From Pseudomonas fluorescens (GTDB taxonomy: Bacteria > Pseudomonadota > Gammaproteobacteria > Pseudomonadales > Pseudomonadaceae), in NCBI RefSeq assembly GCF_902497775.2, contig NZ_OZ024668.1, positions 3,309,826 to 3,373,825 on the forward strand: a DNA stretch of 64,000 nucleotides, read 5' to 3'. The notes beneath the pieces are model-generated. The model made no database searches. It saw only the letters and a list, made by a program, of their open reading frames with translations, and had not been told where the DNA came from. Position 1 is the first letter of the stretch; the number at the start of each line of letters is the position of its first letter. Positions 48,528 through 57,659 of this stretch are shown here, piece after piece. Both the position numbers and the translations under genes were made by a program.

Positions 48528-49108
48528 TGCCCCCAGATCTGCGCCTCGCTCCAGCCCAGCTCGGCAAAATCCTGGGCACGCAGGTGCGCTTGCTCCTCAC
48601 AGAAAAACTCATCCAGCTGTGGCGGGCGCACCGAGGTGTCGCTGAGCATTGCATGCACCTGGCCGCGGTGGTGGATCTGGTGCTCGAACAGGTGCGACAG
48701 CAGGCGCAGGCGTTGCTCTCGCTGCACCCAGTCGGGGCGCACGATGCTCACGTAGCGGCGTAACTGGTCGTCGCGCAGCTGGCGGCAGTAGGCAATCAGC
48801 CGGTGATCGGCCTGCAGCTGTTCGGCGTGCAGTTGCAGACAGGTGGCGTAAGGCTCCTCGGGCTCGAAGAAACGCTCGCTATCGGGGTCGGGCGCTTCGC
48901 CGCGCTGCTCGCACTCCAGGGCTTGCAGGTAGAACCAGTCGACCGTGAGGATATGGTTGAGGGTGGCCTTGATCGACGGGAAGAAACTCGCCCGTGGGGC
49001 GACGAACTCATCCTGGCTCAGTTGCCTGCAGGCCTTGTACACCCTGTGGTTGGCCCAACCGTTGTGGTAGGCCATGGTCAGCAGGTGGTGCGAAAGAGGC
49101 TCGGCCAT
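48524..49108 (-). CDS. DinB family protein
   Basis: Four-helix-bundle protein of 194 aa. The family metal site is formed by a first histidine near H48-H52 (KATLNHILTVDWFY) and the HLFEHQIHHRGQVHAML segment (near 140-155). Bacillus DinB relatives act as thiol transferases or are damage-inducible; substrate unknown here. ATG 49108 gives MAEPLSHHLL. It is 10 bases downstream of zapE on the same strand, so likely co-transcribed. Confidence 0.87.
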   Translation of the reverse strand: MAEPLSHHLLTMAYHNGWANHRVYKACRQLSQDEFVAPRASFFPSIKATLNHILTVDWFYLQALECEQRGEAPDPDSERFFEPEEPYATCLQLHAEQLQADHRLIAYCRQLRDDQLRRYVSIVRPDWVQREQRLRLLSHLFEHQIHHRGQVHAMLSDTSVRPPQLDEFFCEEQAHLRAQDFAELGWSEAQIWGH

Positions 49109-49118
49109 GATCGACTCC

Positions 49119-50237
49119 TCAGCAAAAGCGTTGCAGTTGCATCTCCCGCAAGCGGCTGAGCGTACGCCGGAACGGGAACTCCAGATACCCTTGAGTGTAG
49201 AGCGCTTCCAGGGGTACCTCGGCCTCCAGGTACAAGGCGATCCGACGGTCGTAGCATTCATCGACCAAGGCGATGAAGCGCCGCACGCTGTCATCGTGCA
49301 CCGACAGCTGCGGCAGTTCGCGGTCGCCGGCCACCACCCGCTGGGCGCCGTCCTCGGTGCCACGGGCGATCTTCGCCGGGCGCTGGCGGGCGCCGAGTGC
49401 TGGTACCTCGCCGAGCAGGATGGCCTGGAAGCTGTCGCACAGGGCCATGAAATCCATGGCGGCGAAGGGTTGTTCGCAGAGGTCGGCGTAGCGGCACCAG
49501 AGCACGCTGTCGCAGCGTTGCACCACGTTCAAGCGACGCGAGCCGATCTGCAACGGCTGATCAGTGCTCGCTTGCTCACCGCGTAACTGGGCAAATACTT
49601 GCGCAAGGGCGCCGGGCTGGCCGTGGTCGCGTACCCAGTAGCGTTGCTGGGCCGCGCCGGGGTGCAGGCGATGGTCCTGCTCGCCTGCGACGGCGACCAC
49701 CTGCATATGCTGCGCGATGGCGGCAATTGCCGGCAGGAAGCGCTCGCGGTTGAAACCGTCGCTGTAGAGCTGCTCGGGCGGCTGGTTGGAGGTGGCAACG
49801 ATCACCACCCCGGCCTCGAACAGCACCCGGAACAGGCCGCCGAGAATGATCGCATCGCCGATGTCGTTGACGAACAGCTCGTCAAAACACAGCACGCGGA
49901 TTTCTTCGGCCAGGGACAAGGCCAGGGCCTGCAGGGGCTCGGCAGTGCCATTGAGCTGGAACAGGCGCTGATGCACCCAGCGCATGAAGTGGTGAAAATG
50001 CTGGCGCCGGGCCGGTACCTGCAGACAGGCATGGAACTGATCCATGAGCCAGGTCTTGCCGCGCCCCACTGGCCCCCAGAGGTAGACACCCCGTGGGGTT
50101 TCACCGCGCTGCAGGGCCTCGAAACAGGTTTGCAGGGCAGTGGCGGCCTGCAACTGGGCCGGGTCGCTGACAAAGCCTTCGCTGGCAATGGCCTGCTGGT
50201 AGAGGGTCAGGGGGGACTGTTCGGTGAAGCAGGACAT
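49119..50237 (-). CDS. zapE: ZapE/AFG1 family ATPase
   Basis: P-loop ATPase of 372 aa that acts at the division septum in E. coli and in mitochondrial homologues is tied to respiratory chain quality. Walker A is GPVGRGKT (residues 55-62, K61), Walker B VLCFDE (115-120, D119/E120), sensor 1 ATSNQPPEQLY near 150. C-terminal AYLE/LY-rich segments follow. ATG 50237 gives the canonical start, 182 bases from the next minus-strand gene, a gap filled with REP sequence. Pseudomonas often has more than one AFG1-like gene, so the symbol is by family. Confidence 0.88.
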   Translation of the reverse strand: MSCFTEQSPLTLYQQAIASEGFVSDPAQLQAATALQTCFEALQRGETPRGVYLWGPVGRGKTWLMDQFHACLQVPARRQHFHHFMRWVHQRLFQLNGTAEPLQALALSLAEEIRVLCFDELFVNDIGDAIILGGLFRVLFEAGVVIVATSNQPPEQLYSDGFNRERFLPAIAAIAQHMQVVAVAGEQDHRLHPGAAQQRYWVRDHGQPGALAQVFAQLRGEQASTDQPLQIGSRRLNVVQRCDSVLWCRYADLCEQPFAAMDFMALCDSFQAILLGEVPALGARQRPAKIARGTEDGAQRVVAGDRELPQLSVHDDSVRRFIALVDECYDRRIALYLEAEVPLEALYTQGYLEFPFRRTLSRLREMQLQRFC

Positions 50238-50278
50238 GCGCGGCGTCCGTCGCAAAAGGGGCATTCTGCGGCGGGGGG

Positions 50279-50411
50279 CATCGCGGGGCAAGTGGTACCA
50301 CCATTGGTAGGAGCGGGCTTGCCCCGCGATGAGGCAAGTACAGTCAGCACATCGGATGTTGTCTGAGATACGACCGCTGCGCGCTCGATCGCGGGGCAAG
50401 GCCCGCTCCCA
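50279..50411. repeat. Cluster of REP elements
   Basis: Three copies of the REP core: a truncated one (CATCGCGGGGCAAG, 50279-50292), an inverted one (50306-50332, beginning GGTAGGAGCGGGCTTGCCCC) and a direct one (50387-50411, ATCGCGGGGCAAGGCCCGCT) with one extra G. The 182-base gap between zapE and the sugar dehydrogenase gene consists mostly of this. No promoter for zapE is obvious amid the repeats. Confidence 0.85.
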
Positions 50412-50419
50412 CAACGTCT

Positions 50420-51568
50420 CTACAGATCCAGCCCGACTTTGAGCAGCGCACCGCCACTCTCATCGGTCAGCAGGTACAGATAGCCGTCCGGCCCTACCCG
50501 CACATCGCGAATCCGCGCCTTGAGCTCGCCGAGCAGGCGTTCTTCATGCACTACTTTGTCGCCATTGAGCTCCAGGCGAATCAGCTCCTGCGCCGCCAGC
50601 GCGCCGATGAACAGGCTGTGATCCCAAGGCTTGAAGCGCGGGTTGTCGTAGAACGCCATGCCGCTGATGGCCGGGGATTTTTCCCAGACATGGTGCGGGT
50701 CGATCATGCCATCGACATGCTCGCCCTGAGCCTCCGGAATCGGCATCAGCGAATAGTTGATGCCGTGGGTAGCGATCGGCCAGCCATAGTTCTTGCCGGG
50801 TTTCGGGAGGTTGATCTCGTCGCCGCCACGGGGCCCGTGTTCGTGGGTCCACAGCTCGCCGGTCCAGGGGTTGAGCGCCGCACCCTGCTGGTTGCGATGG
50901 CCGAACGACCAGATTTCAGGGCGCACGTTGTCGCGCCCGACGAACGGGTTGTCCTTGGGCACTGTGCCGTCGGGCAGAATGCGCACCACCTTGCCCTGCA
51001 GCTTGTCGAGGTCCTGCGAGGTCGGGCGCTGGTTGTTCTCGCCCAGGGCGATGAACAGATAACCGTCGCGGTCGAACACCAGGCGCGAACCAAAATGGTT
51101 GCCGCTGGAGAGCTTGGGCTGCTGGCGGAAGATCACGTTGAAGTCTTCAAGCTTGGCGTTGTCGGCCGACAAGCGCCCGCGGCCCACGGCGGTACCCGCC
51201 GTGCCGCCTTCGCCGCCGCCTTCGGCATAGGACAGGTAGACCATGCGGTCCTGCTTGAAGGTCGGCGACAGCACCACATCGAGCAAACCACCCTGGCCCT
51301 GGGCCCAGACCTCAGGGACGCCGCCCAGGGGCGGCCCGACTTTGCCTTCGGGGCTGACGATGCGCAGGTTGCCGGCGCGCTCGGTGACCAGGATGCCCTG
51401 GCCGTCCGGCAAGAACGCCAGGGCCCAGGGGTTGCGCAAGCCTTCGGCGAGGGTACTGACCTTGACGCTGCCCTCCTCGCTCTTGAAATCGCGCTCGGGT
51501 GCGGCGTGGGCCAGCAGCGGCAGCAGCGCCGCGGTCATCAGGGTAGGTAGCCAGGTGCGTGGGGACAT
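50420..51568 (-). CDS. PQQ-dependent soluble sugar dehydrogenase (YliI/Asd-like)
   Basis: Periplasmic quinoprotein of 382 aa. A signal peptide ends LLPLLAHA. A six-bladed propeller follows with [25 protein letters not shown] (about 45-70), [47 protein letters not shown]-type segments carrying the catalytic His-rich loop, and [18 protein letters not shown] at the end. It oxidises aldoses to lactones with PQQ. AAGGAA precedes ATG 51568; the frame has a TTG one codon earlier. pqq genes are elsewhere. It probably shares a transcript with the small exported protein 30 bases upstream. Confidence 0.9.
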   Translation of the reverse strand: [382 protein letters not shown]

Positions 51569-51598
51569 CAACGATTCCTTCCAGGGAGGGCCTGTTGC

Positions 51599-51913
51599 TC
51601 AGGGCGCAGGTGCGCGCGGCGGCCGGGTGGGTTCCAGGCGCGGGGTGGTCTGTTCGCGGCGGATGTTTTCGCCATTGCCGATGCCGCGATTATCCAGGGT
51701 CGGCGGACGCGGATTGGGCTGGGTCGACGGGCCGCGCACGGGCGGCGTGGCCGGCACGCTGCCCTGGCGGCTGTTGGGGTTGGCGCGCATGATCGGGCTG
51801 TTGTAGGGGTTGTTGTTGCTGGCCGCCAACTGCAACGGCCCGGCCACGGGCGCAGCCTGCAGCGGCGAGCTCAACAACAGGGCCATGGCTAGGCCCGACA
51901 GTGATCGGTTCAT
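51599..51913 (-). CDS. Small proline-rich exported protein, unknown
   Basis: Protein of 104 aa. Signal peptide MNRSLSGLAMALLLSSPLQA is followed by a low-complexity Pro/Arg/Asn-rich chain (SNNNPYNSPIMRANPNSRQ, and RPPRAPAP at the end) without cysteines. The composition suggests a disordered periplasmic or cell-surface protein. GGAGG lies 8 bases before ATG 51913. It precedes the sugar dehydrogenase gene by 30 bases. No family recognised. Confidence 0.65.
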   Translation of the reverse strand: MNRSLSGLAMALLLSSPLQAAPVAGPLQLAASNNNPYNSPIMRANPNSRQGSVPATPPVRGPSTQPNPRPPTLDNRGIGNGENIRREQTTPRLEPTRPPRAPAP

Positions 51914-52038
51914 GGTATTCACCTCCGGCACCACACGACGCCGAAAACCAGCGCGCCCAAGCGTTGGATAGCCTAAGGCGCGACAGGTTCGCCGGGAAAC
52001 CTCGATTTGCCGCGCAGGTGATTCATTTTGTTACCGGA

Positions 52039-52998
52039 TCAGCCATCGACCTTGTGCCGCGCGGCATACAGGCAAAGCATTTCCATGGCCAGGGTGGCGC
52101 CAGCCAGGGCGGTGATATCGGCATGATCGTAAGCCGGCGCAACTTCCACCAGGTCCATGCCCACCAGGTTGATACCGCGCAACCCGCCGAGAATCTCCAG
52201 GGCCTGCACCGTGGTCAGCCCGCCACACACCGGAGTGCCGGTGCCGGGCGCGTACGCCGGGTCCAGGCAGTCGATATCGAAGGTCAGGTACACCGGCTGA
52301 TCGCCGACCCGCTGGCGAATCGCCTCGATGATCGCCTGGGTACCGCGTTGATGCACCTGACGGGCGTCGAGCACGGCAAAGCCCTGGGTATCGTCATGGG
52401 TGGTGCGCAGGCCGATCTGCACCGAGCGCGCCGGGTCCACCAGGCCTTCGCGGGCGGCATGCCAGAACATCGTGCCGTGATCGACACGCTGGCCCTCCTC
52501 GTCCGGCCAGGTGTCGCTGTGGGCATCGAAGTGGACCAGCGCCAGCGCTCCGTGTTTGCGCGCATGGGCCTTGAGCAGCGGGTAGCTGATGAAGTGGTCG
52601 CCGCCCAGGGTAAGCATGGCGCAGCCGGCCTCGAGAATCTGCTCGGCATGGGCCTGGATGCTCCCGGGCACGCTGTGCGGGCTGCCGTAGTCGAAGTTGC
52701 AGTCGCCGTAATCGATCACCGCCAGATGATCGAAGGGGTCGAATTCCCACGGCCAGTGCCGGGCCCAGGCCTGCTGCACCGAGGCGGCACGAATCGCCCG
52801 CGGGCCGAAGCGTGCGCCAGGGCGGTTGCTGGTGGCGGTGTCGAACGGCACGCCGCTGACCACCACGTCGACACCGCGCAGGTCGCGGCTGTAGCGCCGG
52901 CGCGAGAAGCTGGTGATACCGGCAAAGGTGTTTTCGGCGATGGTGCCGTAGAGGCTGTCGCGAGTGATGGCCTGGTCGTTGTCGGGGGCGAGGTCCAT
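52039..52998 (-). CDS. speB: Agmatinase / ureohydrolase
   Basis: Arginase-fold binuclear manganese enzyme of 319 aa. Metal ligands are H135 (GGDHFISYP), D158, H160, D162 (HFDAHSDTW) and D241, D243 (TFDIDCLDPA). It hydrolyses a guanidino compound such as agmatine to urea and an amine. The next gene encodes a polyamine-type binding protein, supporting agmatine or a related guanidine as substrate; guanidinobutyrase or guanidinopropionase cannot be excluded. ATG 52998 follows the binding-protein stop by 21 bases, so the two form a minus-strand unit. Confidence 0.85.
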   Translation of the reverse strand: MDLAPDNDQAITRDSLYGTIAENTFAGITSFSRRRYSRDLRGVDVVVSGVPFDTATSNRPGARFGPRAIRAASVQQAWARHWPWEFDPFDHLAVIDYGDCNFDYGSPHSVPGSIQAHAEQILEAGCAMLTLGGDHFISYPLLKAHARKHGALALVHFDAHSDTWPDEEGQRVDHGTMFWHAAREGLVDPARSVQIGLRTTHDDTQGFAVLDARQVHQRGTQAIIEAIRQRVGDQPVYLTFDIDCLDPAYAPGTGTPVCGGLTTVQALEILGGLRGINLVGMDLVEVAPAYDHADITALAGATLAMEMLCLYAARHKVDG

Positions 52999-53019
52999 GG
53001 TCGGGCTCCTGGTGTGTTG

Positions 53020-54099
53020 TTATTGGCGGCTACGGAAGGTGGTCCACAGGCGAGTGCGCTGGCGCATATCGGCCAGGCTCATGCTGCGGTCGGCAAACAG
53101 CCGCGCGCGCACTTGGGCCGTGGGGTAGATGTCCGGGTCACTGCGCACCGCCTCGTCCACCAGGGGCGTGGCCGCCTGGTTGGCAGTGGCGAAGAACAGC
53201 GTGTTGGTCAGCGGCGCCACCGAGTCAGGGCGCAACATGAAGGCAATGAAGGCGCGGGCGGCGTCCGGGTGCGGCGCGTCCTTGGGCATGACCAGGTTGT
53301 CCTGCCAAATCAGCGTGCCTTCGCGCGGAATGCGATAGATCACCTGGTACGGCTTGCCGGCCTTCTGCGCCTGATCGGCGGCCATGGCCGCGTCACCGTT
53401 GTAGGTCAGGGCCAGGCACACGCTGCCGTTGGCCAGGTCGCTGATCTGCCGGCCGTTGGCGACATAGCTGATCGATGGCTGCAGTTGCTTGAGCAGCGCC
53501 TGGGCTGCCGCCAAGTCGTCCTTGTCACGGCTGTAGGGATCCTTGCCGAGGTAATGCAGGGCGACGCCGATGACCTCCTGGGGCGAGTCGGACATGGCAA
53601 TCCCGCAATCCTTGAGCTTGCTGGCGTATTCGGGCTTGAACAGCAGGTCGAGGCTGTCCAGCGGTACATCGCCGAGCCGCTGGCGCACTGCCTCAAGGTT
53701 CATGCCCAGGCCCAGGGTGCCCCAGGTATAGGGCACCGCGTACTGATTGCCGGGGTCGACCTCGGCCAGCTTGGCCAGCAGGTCCTTGTCGAGGTTGTCG
53801 TAGCCGGGCATGGCCTGGGCCTGCAGCGGTTGCAAGGCGCCGGCAGCCAGGGCCCGGGCCAGCAGGCTGGAGGATGGCACCACCACGTCATAGCCACTGC
53901 CACCGGTGAGCAACTTGGTTTCCAGGACTTCGGTGGTGTCGAAGGTGTCATAGCGCACCTTGTAGCCAGTTTCCTTTTCGAAACGCTGCAAGGTTTCAGG
54001 GGCGACATAATCGGCCCAGCTGTACAGATTGAGGACTTTTTCCTCAGCCTGCACCGGCAGGGCCAGGATCAGGGATAACAACCACAGGGATGTACGCAT
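53020..54099 (-). CDS. Polyamine-type ABC transporter substrate-binding protein
   Basis: Periplasmic protein of 359 aa of the PotF/SpuD/SpuE group. Signal peptide MRTSLWLLSLILALPVQA, then VLNLYSWADYVAPETLQRFEKETG, the standard PotF opening. GYDVVVPSS, YTWGTLGLGMN and the YNGDAAMAADQAQ segment (polyamine site region) follow. No permease or ATPase genes are adjacent, so this is an orphan binding protein serving another transporter or a sensor. The frame is open upstream but ATG 54099 gives the signal peptide. It is divergent from a LysR regulator gene 100 bases away. Confidence 0.88.
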   Translation of the reverse strand: MRTSLWLLSLILALPVQAEEKVLNLYSWADYVAPETLQRFEKETGYKVRYDTFDTTEVLETKLLTGGSGYDVVVPSSSLLARALAAGALQPLQAQAMPGYDNLDKDLLAKLAEVDPGNQYAVPYTWGTLGLGMNLEAVRQRLGDVPLDSLDLLFKPEYASKLKDCGIAMSDSPQEVIGVALHYLGKDPYSRDKDDLAAAQALLKQLQPSISYVANGRQISDLANGSVCLALTYNGDAAMAADQAQKAGKPYQVIYRIPREGTLIWQDNLVMPKDAPHPDAARAFIAFMLRPDSVAPLTNTLFFATANQAATPLVDEAVRSDPDIYPTAQVRARLFADRSMSLADMRQRTRLWTTFRSRQ

Positions 54100-54199
54100 G
54101 TCGGGCACCTTAGTCAGTGGATGCCGCCAGCATGCCTGCCGGGTTACATTACTAAAATGGCAAGTCAATTAACCTGACATTCATCAGGAGCAATGTTTG

Positions 54200-55090
54200 A
54201 TGCTGGGACAACTGCACGACCTCGACCTGCACCTGCTGCGGCTGTTCGTCACTGTAGTCGAGGCCGGCGGCTTCAGTGCCGCCCAGGGCGTACTGGGCCT
54301 GAGCCAGCCGAGCATCAGCCAGCAGATGGCGCGTCTGGAAACCCGCCTGGGTTATCGCCTGTGCAGCCGCGGCAAGGGCGGCTTTCGCCTGACCGCCAAG
54401 GGCGAAGTGCTGCTCAAGGCCACCCGCGAACTGCTGGTGCAGATCGAGGCGTTTCGTCATCAGGCCAATGGTGTGGCCGGGCGTTTGCTCGGTGAGGTGC
54501 GCATCGGCATTTCCGAAGCTCAGGAGAGCACCGTGACCTTGCGCCTGGCGCGGGCCATCGAGCGGTTTCGCCAGCGTGACGAGTCGGTGCGCCTGGAGCT
54601 GGTCAGCGCCATGCCGGCCGACCTTGAGCGCCAACTGTTGCAGCAGCGCCTGGACCTGGCCATCGGCTATTTTTCCGGCAAGCAGGCGGCGTTCGATTAC
54701 ACGCCGTTGTTCGAAGAAAGCCAGCGCCTGTACTGCGCCAGCCACCATCCGCTGGCCGGCCAAGCTGAGGTCAGCCTGGAGGCCTTGCAGCAAGCCGACC
54801 AGGTCGAACACCCCTACCGTTTCCAGAGCCGCCAGGAGCCCTTTGACGGCACCAGTGGCGCCGCCCGCTCCGAGCAGGTCGAAGGCGCCCTGACCTTCAT
54901 CCTCTCCGGTCGGCACATCGGTTACCTGCCCTGCCACTATGCCGAGCCCTGGGTCGAGCGCGGCCTGTTGCAGGGCCTGGACCCGGCACTGGATTTCGCC
55001 GTGCCGTTCGTGCTGGTGCGCCACCGCGCCCAGGTGCCCAGTGATGCCGAGCAGGCCTTTGCAGCCGACCTGCTGGCAGCCTTCGCCTGA
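54200..55090 (+). CDS. LysR family transcriptional regulator (polyamine cluster)
   Basis: Regulator of 296 aa. The N-terminal winged helix is DLHLLRLFVTVVEAGGFSAAQGVLGLSQPSISQQMARLETRLGYRLCSR (residues 7-55). The effector-binding domain from about residue 88 begins LLGEVRIGISEAQES. AGGAG at 54186-54190 sits 9 bases before ATG 54200. Divergent to the binding-protein/agmatinase unit and the likely regulator of it. It ends one base before the stop of the convergent receptor gene. Confidence 0.9.
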   Translation: MLGQLHDLDLHLLRLFVTVVEAGGFSAAQGVLGLSQPSISQQMARLETRLGYRLCSRGKGGFRLTAKGEVLLKATRELLVQIEAFRHQANGVAGRLLGEVRIGISEAQESTVTLRLARAIERFRQRDESVRLELVSAMPADLERQLLQQRLDLAIGYFSGKQAAFDYTPLFEESQRLYCASHHPLAGQAEVSLEALQQADQVEHPYRFQSRQEPFDGTSGAARSEQVEGALTFILSGRHIGYLPCHYAEPWVERGLLQGLDPALDFAVPFVLVRHRAQVPSDAEQAFAADLLAAFA

Positions 55091-55091
55091 C

Positions 55092-57527
55092 TCAGTAGGC
55101 CAGCGACCAGGTCAGGGTGTAGGTGCGACCACGGCCCTGGTAGTCATAGAGGTAGGCCGGGCCATAGGTCGGCGAGTAGAACAGCGTCGCGCGCTGGCCC
55201 CAGACGGTGCTGTACTGCTTGTCGAGAAGGTTCTGGATGCCGGCGCTGAACGTGCCGAAACCGGTGTCCTGACTGCCCAGCAGGTCGAAGGTGGTGTAGC
55301 CGCTGATCTTGTGATCGGCATCGTCCTTGAGGGTGAAGGCGTGGTTGGCCTGCAGGCGCGCGCTGCGGCCATCGCCCTTCCAGCCGACGAAGGCGGTGGA
55401 CTTGGACAGCGATGCATAACGGGCATCGCGCTTGATCCAGTCGCCGTCTTTGTCTTCCTCCTCCGAGCGCACCAGGTGCAGGGTGCTACCAGCTTCCCAG
55501 CCGCTTTCGAAGTGGCGGGTCAATGCGCCTTCAAAGCCGAAGTCGCGGCTCTTCTGTTCTTCGACGTTGATGGTCAAAGTAGCCATGTCGGTGGTGATGA
55601 TCTTGTCCGACCAGATGTAGTACACCGCCGCCTGAGCGTCCCAGTCCAGGTCGGCGTAGCGCCAGCCCAGTTCCACCTGGCGGCTCTTGATCCCGGCCAG
55701 CGGGTTGTCTTCGACGCTCAGGCCCGGCTTGCCGTAGTACTTGGCCGGGTCCGGCAGGTCGAAACCTTCGCCGTAGTTGCTCCACAGCTGGTGACCGTTC
55801 TTGAAGTCGTAGATGGCGCCAAGGTTGAACAGGTTGACCTGGTAGTCGTTGTTGCCGCCGGGCACGTTCTTGAAGTCGCCGACATCGACGTCCATCTGCT
55901 GGCGACGGGCGCCACCGGAAACGCTCAGGTTATCGGTCGCCTTCCAGTCCAGCTGGGCGTAGGCAGAGATGCCATCGACCCGGTAGCTGGGGTAGCGCGC
56001 CGCCTTGCTGGCTTCATCCAGGTCCAGGCCGCCGCTTTCGGATGACGTCAGGGCATCGAAGGTGGTCTGGTCGGCGTTGAAACGCTCGCGGTCCAGGTCC
56101 ACGCCGTAGGTCAGCTTGAGGCTGTCCCACTGCTTGGCGAACAGCGCCTTGAGGCTGCTGACCTCGAAGTTCTGCTGCGACGCGGCAAAGTACACGCCCT
56201 TGGAGCCCGCCGGTTTGCCGGCGTTGTAATACGCAAACGGGTAGAAGTTGTCGTCTTCCTTGCGGTACGAGGCCTGCAGGTAGAAGTCCTGGCCGAGCAC
56301 ATCGCTGTGGTGGTAGTTGGCGTTGAGCAGCAGACGCTTGGTGCGCGGCTCAAGGTCGGTGGAGTAACCACCGCGCAGCTCGGCGTCTTCCAGGTCCGAC
56401 GGGGCGTTGTGGTTCAGGTTGGGGAAATAGATGCCGGTGCTGCCGTGGTTGCCCGAGTCGTAGTACTGGGCCAGCAGGTCGAGGCTCTGCTCGTCGTTGA
56501 ATTGCAGGCCCAGGCTGCCGAGTACGTCGATGGTGCGGTTGTACTGCAGGTCGGTCTGAGTGTTGTCGATGAAGATCTGGTCGCCGGCGCCGTCGTAGAA
56601 GGCTTCGTTCTGCTCGGCAGACACGCCCAGGCGGGCATTGACCCGCTCGTTGCCGCCACTGATCGACTGGGCGATGCGGGTCGACAGGTCGTCGCTGTTG
56701 TTGAAGCCGCTGCTGGCGCCCAGCTGGGTTTCAAAGCGCGCCGGCCCCGATTCGCCCTTCTTGGTGACGATGTTGATGATCCCGCCGGTGGCACCGCCGC
56801 CGTAGATGGCGCTGGCCCCGGAGAGCACCTCGACGCGCTCGACGTTGAACGGCGAGATGCTGTCGAACTGGCGCGACAAGCCGCGTGAGCTGTTCTGGCT
56901 GACGCCGTCGATCATCACCAGCACGTTGCGCCCGCGCATGTTCTGGCCGTAGTTGGTGCGCCCTTCCGGCGCCAGGTCCAGGCCCGGTACCAGCTTGCCG
57001 ATGGCTTCCTTGAGGCTGACGCCGCTATTGATCTGCTCGTTGAGCTGCTGCTGGTCGACCACCCAGACGGTGCCGGGGATTTCGCTGATCGAGGTGCTGG
57101 TACGCGAGGCGACACTGACCTCAATGGGCTTGAGGCTGACGCTTTGCGCCGCCGCGCTCTTGCGCAGGATCACCGTGTTCTGCTCGCTGAACTGCCAGCT
57201 CATGCCGCTGCCGGCCAGCAGGCTCTGCAAGGCCTGGGCAATGCTGTAGCGGCCATTGAGCGCCGGGCTTTGCCGGCCGGCAACGTCCTGGCTGGTAAAC
57301 AGCAGGTGCAGGCCCGCCTGGTCGGCGAAGGCGGTCAAGGCCTGGTCAAGGTTCTGCGCTGGCAGCTCCAGGGATACTTCGCGTTCCTGCTGGGTGCTGG
57401 CGGCGGTTACTGCGTCGGCGGCATGCACCTGCAGGGTGCCGAGCAGCGCGGCAACGGCGGTCGAGGCCAGCAGAGCGTGTTTGAAATAACCGGTGGAACG
57501 GGCGATTGGCTTGAGCGGACCCTTCAC
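55092..57527 (-). CDS. TonB-dependent siderophore receptor with STN domain, aerobactin-type
   Basis: Outer-membrane receptor of 811 aa. A signal peptide ends VHAADA. The STN signalling domain (about 50-110, LELPAQNLDQALTAFADQAGLHLLF) interacts with FecR. The plug has EIPGTVWVVDQQQLNEQI and GRTNYGQNMRGRNVLVMIDGVSQNSSRGLSRQ, very like IutA and P. aeruginosa ChtA, which take aerobactin, schizokinen and rhizobactin. The barrel ends TLTWSLAY. GTG 57527 has GGAAG 7 bases upstream. The FecR and FecI genes lie directly upstream on the same strand. No hydroxamate synthesis genes are in view, so it is probably a xenosiderophore receptor. Confidence 0.88.
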   Translation of the reverse strand: MKGPLKPIARSTGYFKHALLASTAVAALLGTLQVHAADAVTAASTQQEREVSLELPAQNLDQALTAFADQAGLHLLFTSQDVAGRQSPALNGRYSIAQALQSLLAGSGMSWQFSEQNTVILRKSAAAQSVSLKPIEVSVASRTSTSISEIPGTVWVVDQQQLNEQINSGVSLKEAIGKLVPGLDLAPEGRTNYGQNMRGRNVLVMIDGVSQNSSRGLSRQFDSISPFNVERVEVLSGASAIYGGGATGGIINIVTKKGESGPARFETQLGASSGFNNSDDLSTRIAQSISGGNERVNARLGVSAEQNEAFYDGAGDQIFIDNTQTDLQYNRTIDVLGSLGLQFNDEQSLDLLAQYYDSGNHGSTGIYFPNLNHNAPSDLEDAELRGGYSTDLEPRTKRLLLNANYHHSDVLGQDFYLQASYRKEDDNFYPFAYYNAGKPAGSKGVYFAASQQNFEVSSLKALFAKQWDSLKLTYGVDLDRERFNADQTTFDALTSSESGGLDLDEASKAARYPSYRVDGISAYAQLDWKATDNLSVSGGARRQQMDVDVGDFKNVPGGNNDYQVNLFNLGAIYDFKNGHQLWSNYGEGFDLPDPAKYYGKPGLSVEDNPLAGIKSRQVELGWRYADLDWDAQAAVYYIWSDKIITTDMATLTINVEEQKSRDFGFEGALTRHFESGWEAGSTLHLVRSEEEDKDGDWIKRDARYASLSKSTAFVGWKGDGRSARLQANHAFTLKDDADHKISGYTTFDLLGSQDTGFGTFSAGIQNLLDKQYSTVWGQRATLFYSPTYGPAYLYDYQGRGRTYTLTWSLAY

Positions 57528-57659
57528 TGTTTTCTTCCAGGCAAATAGTTGTAAATGAGAATGGATTGCTGATCAGTCTCACTACGACGATTGGGCGGGG
57601 AAGAACTTGCAGTGGGAATTTAAAAATATTTTTCCAGTGGTGCTGCTATCGCGGGTCAG

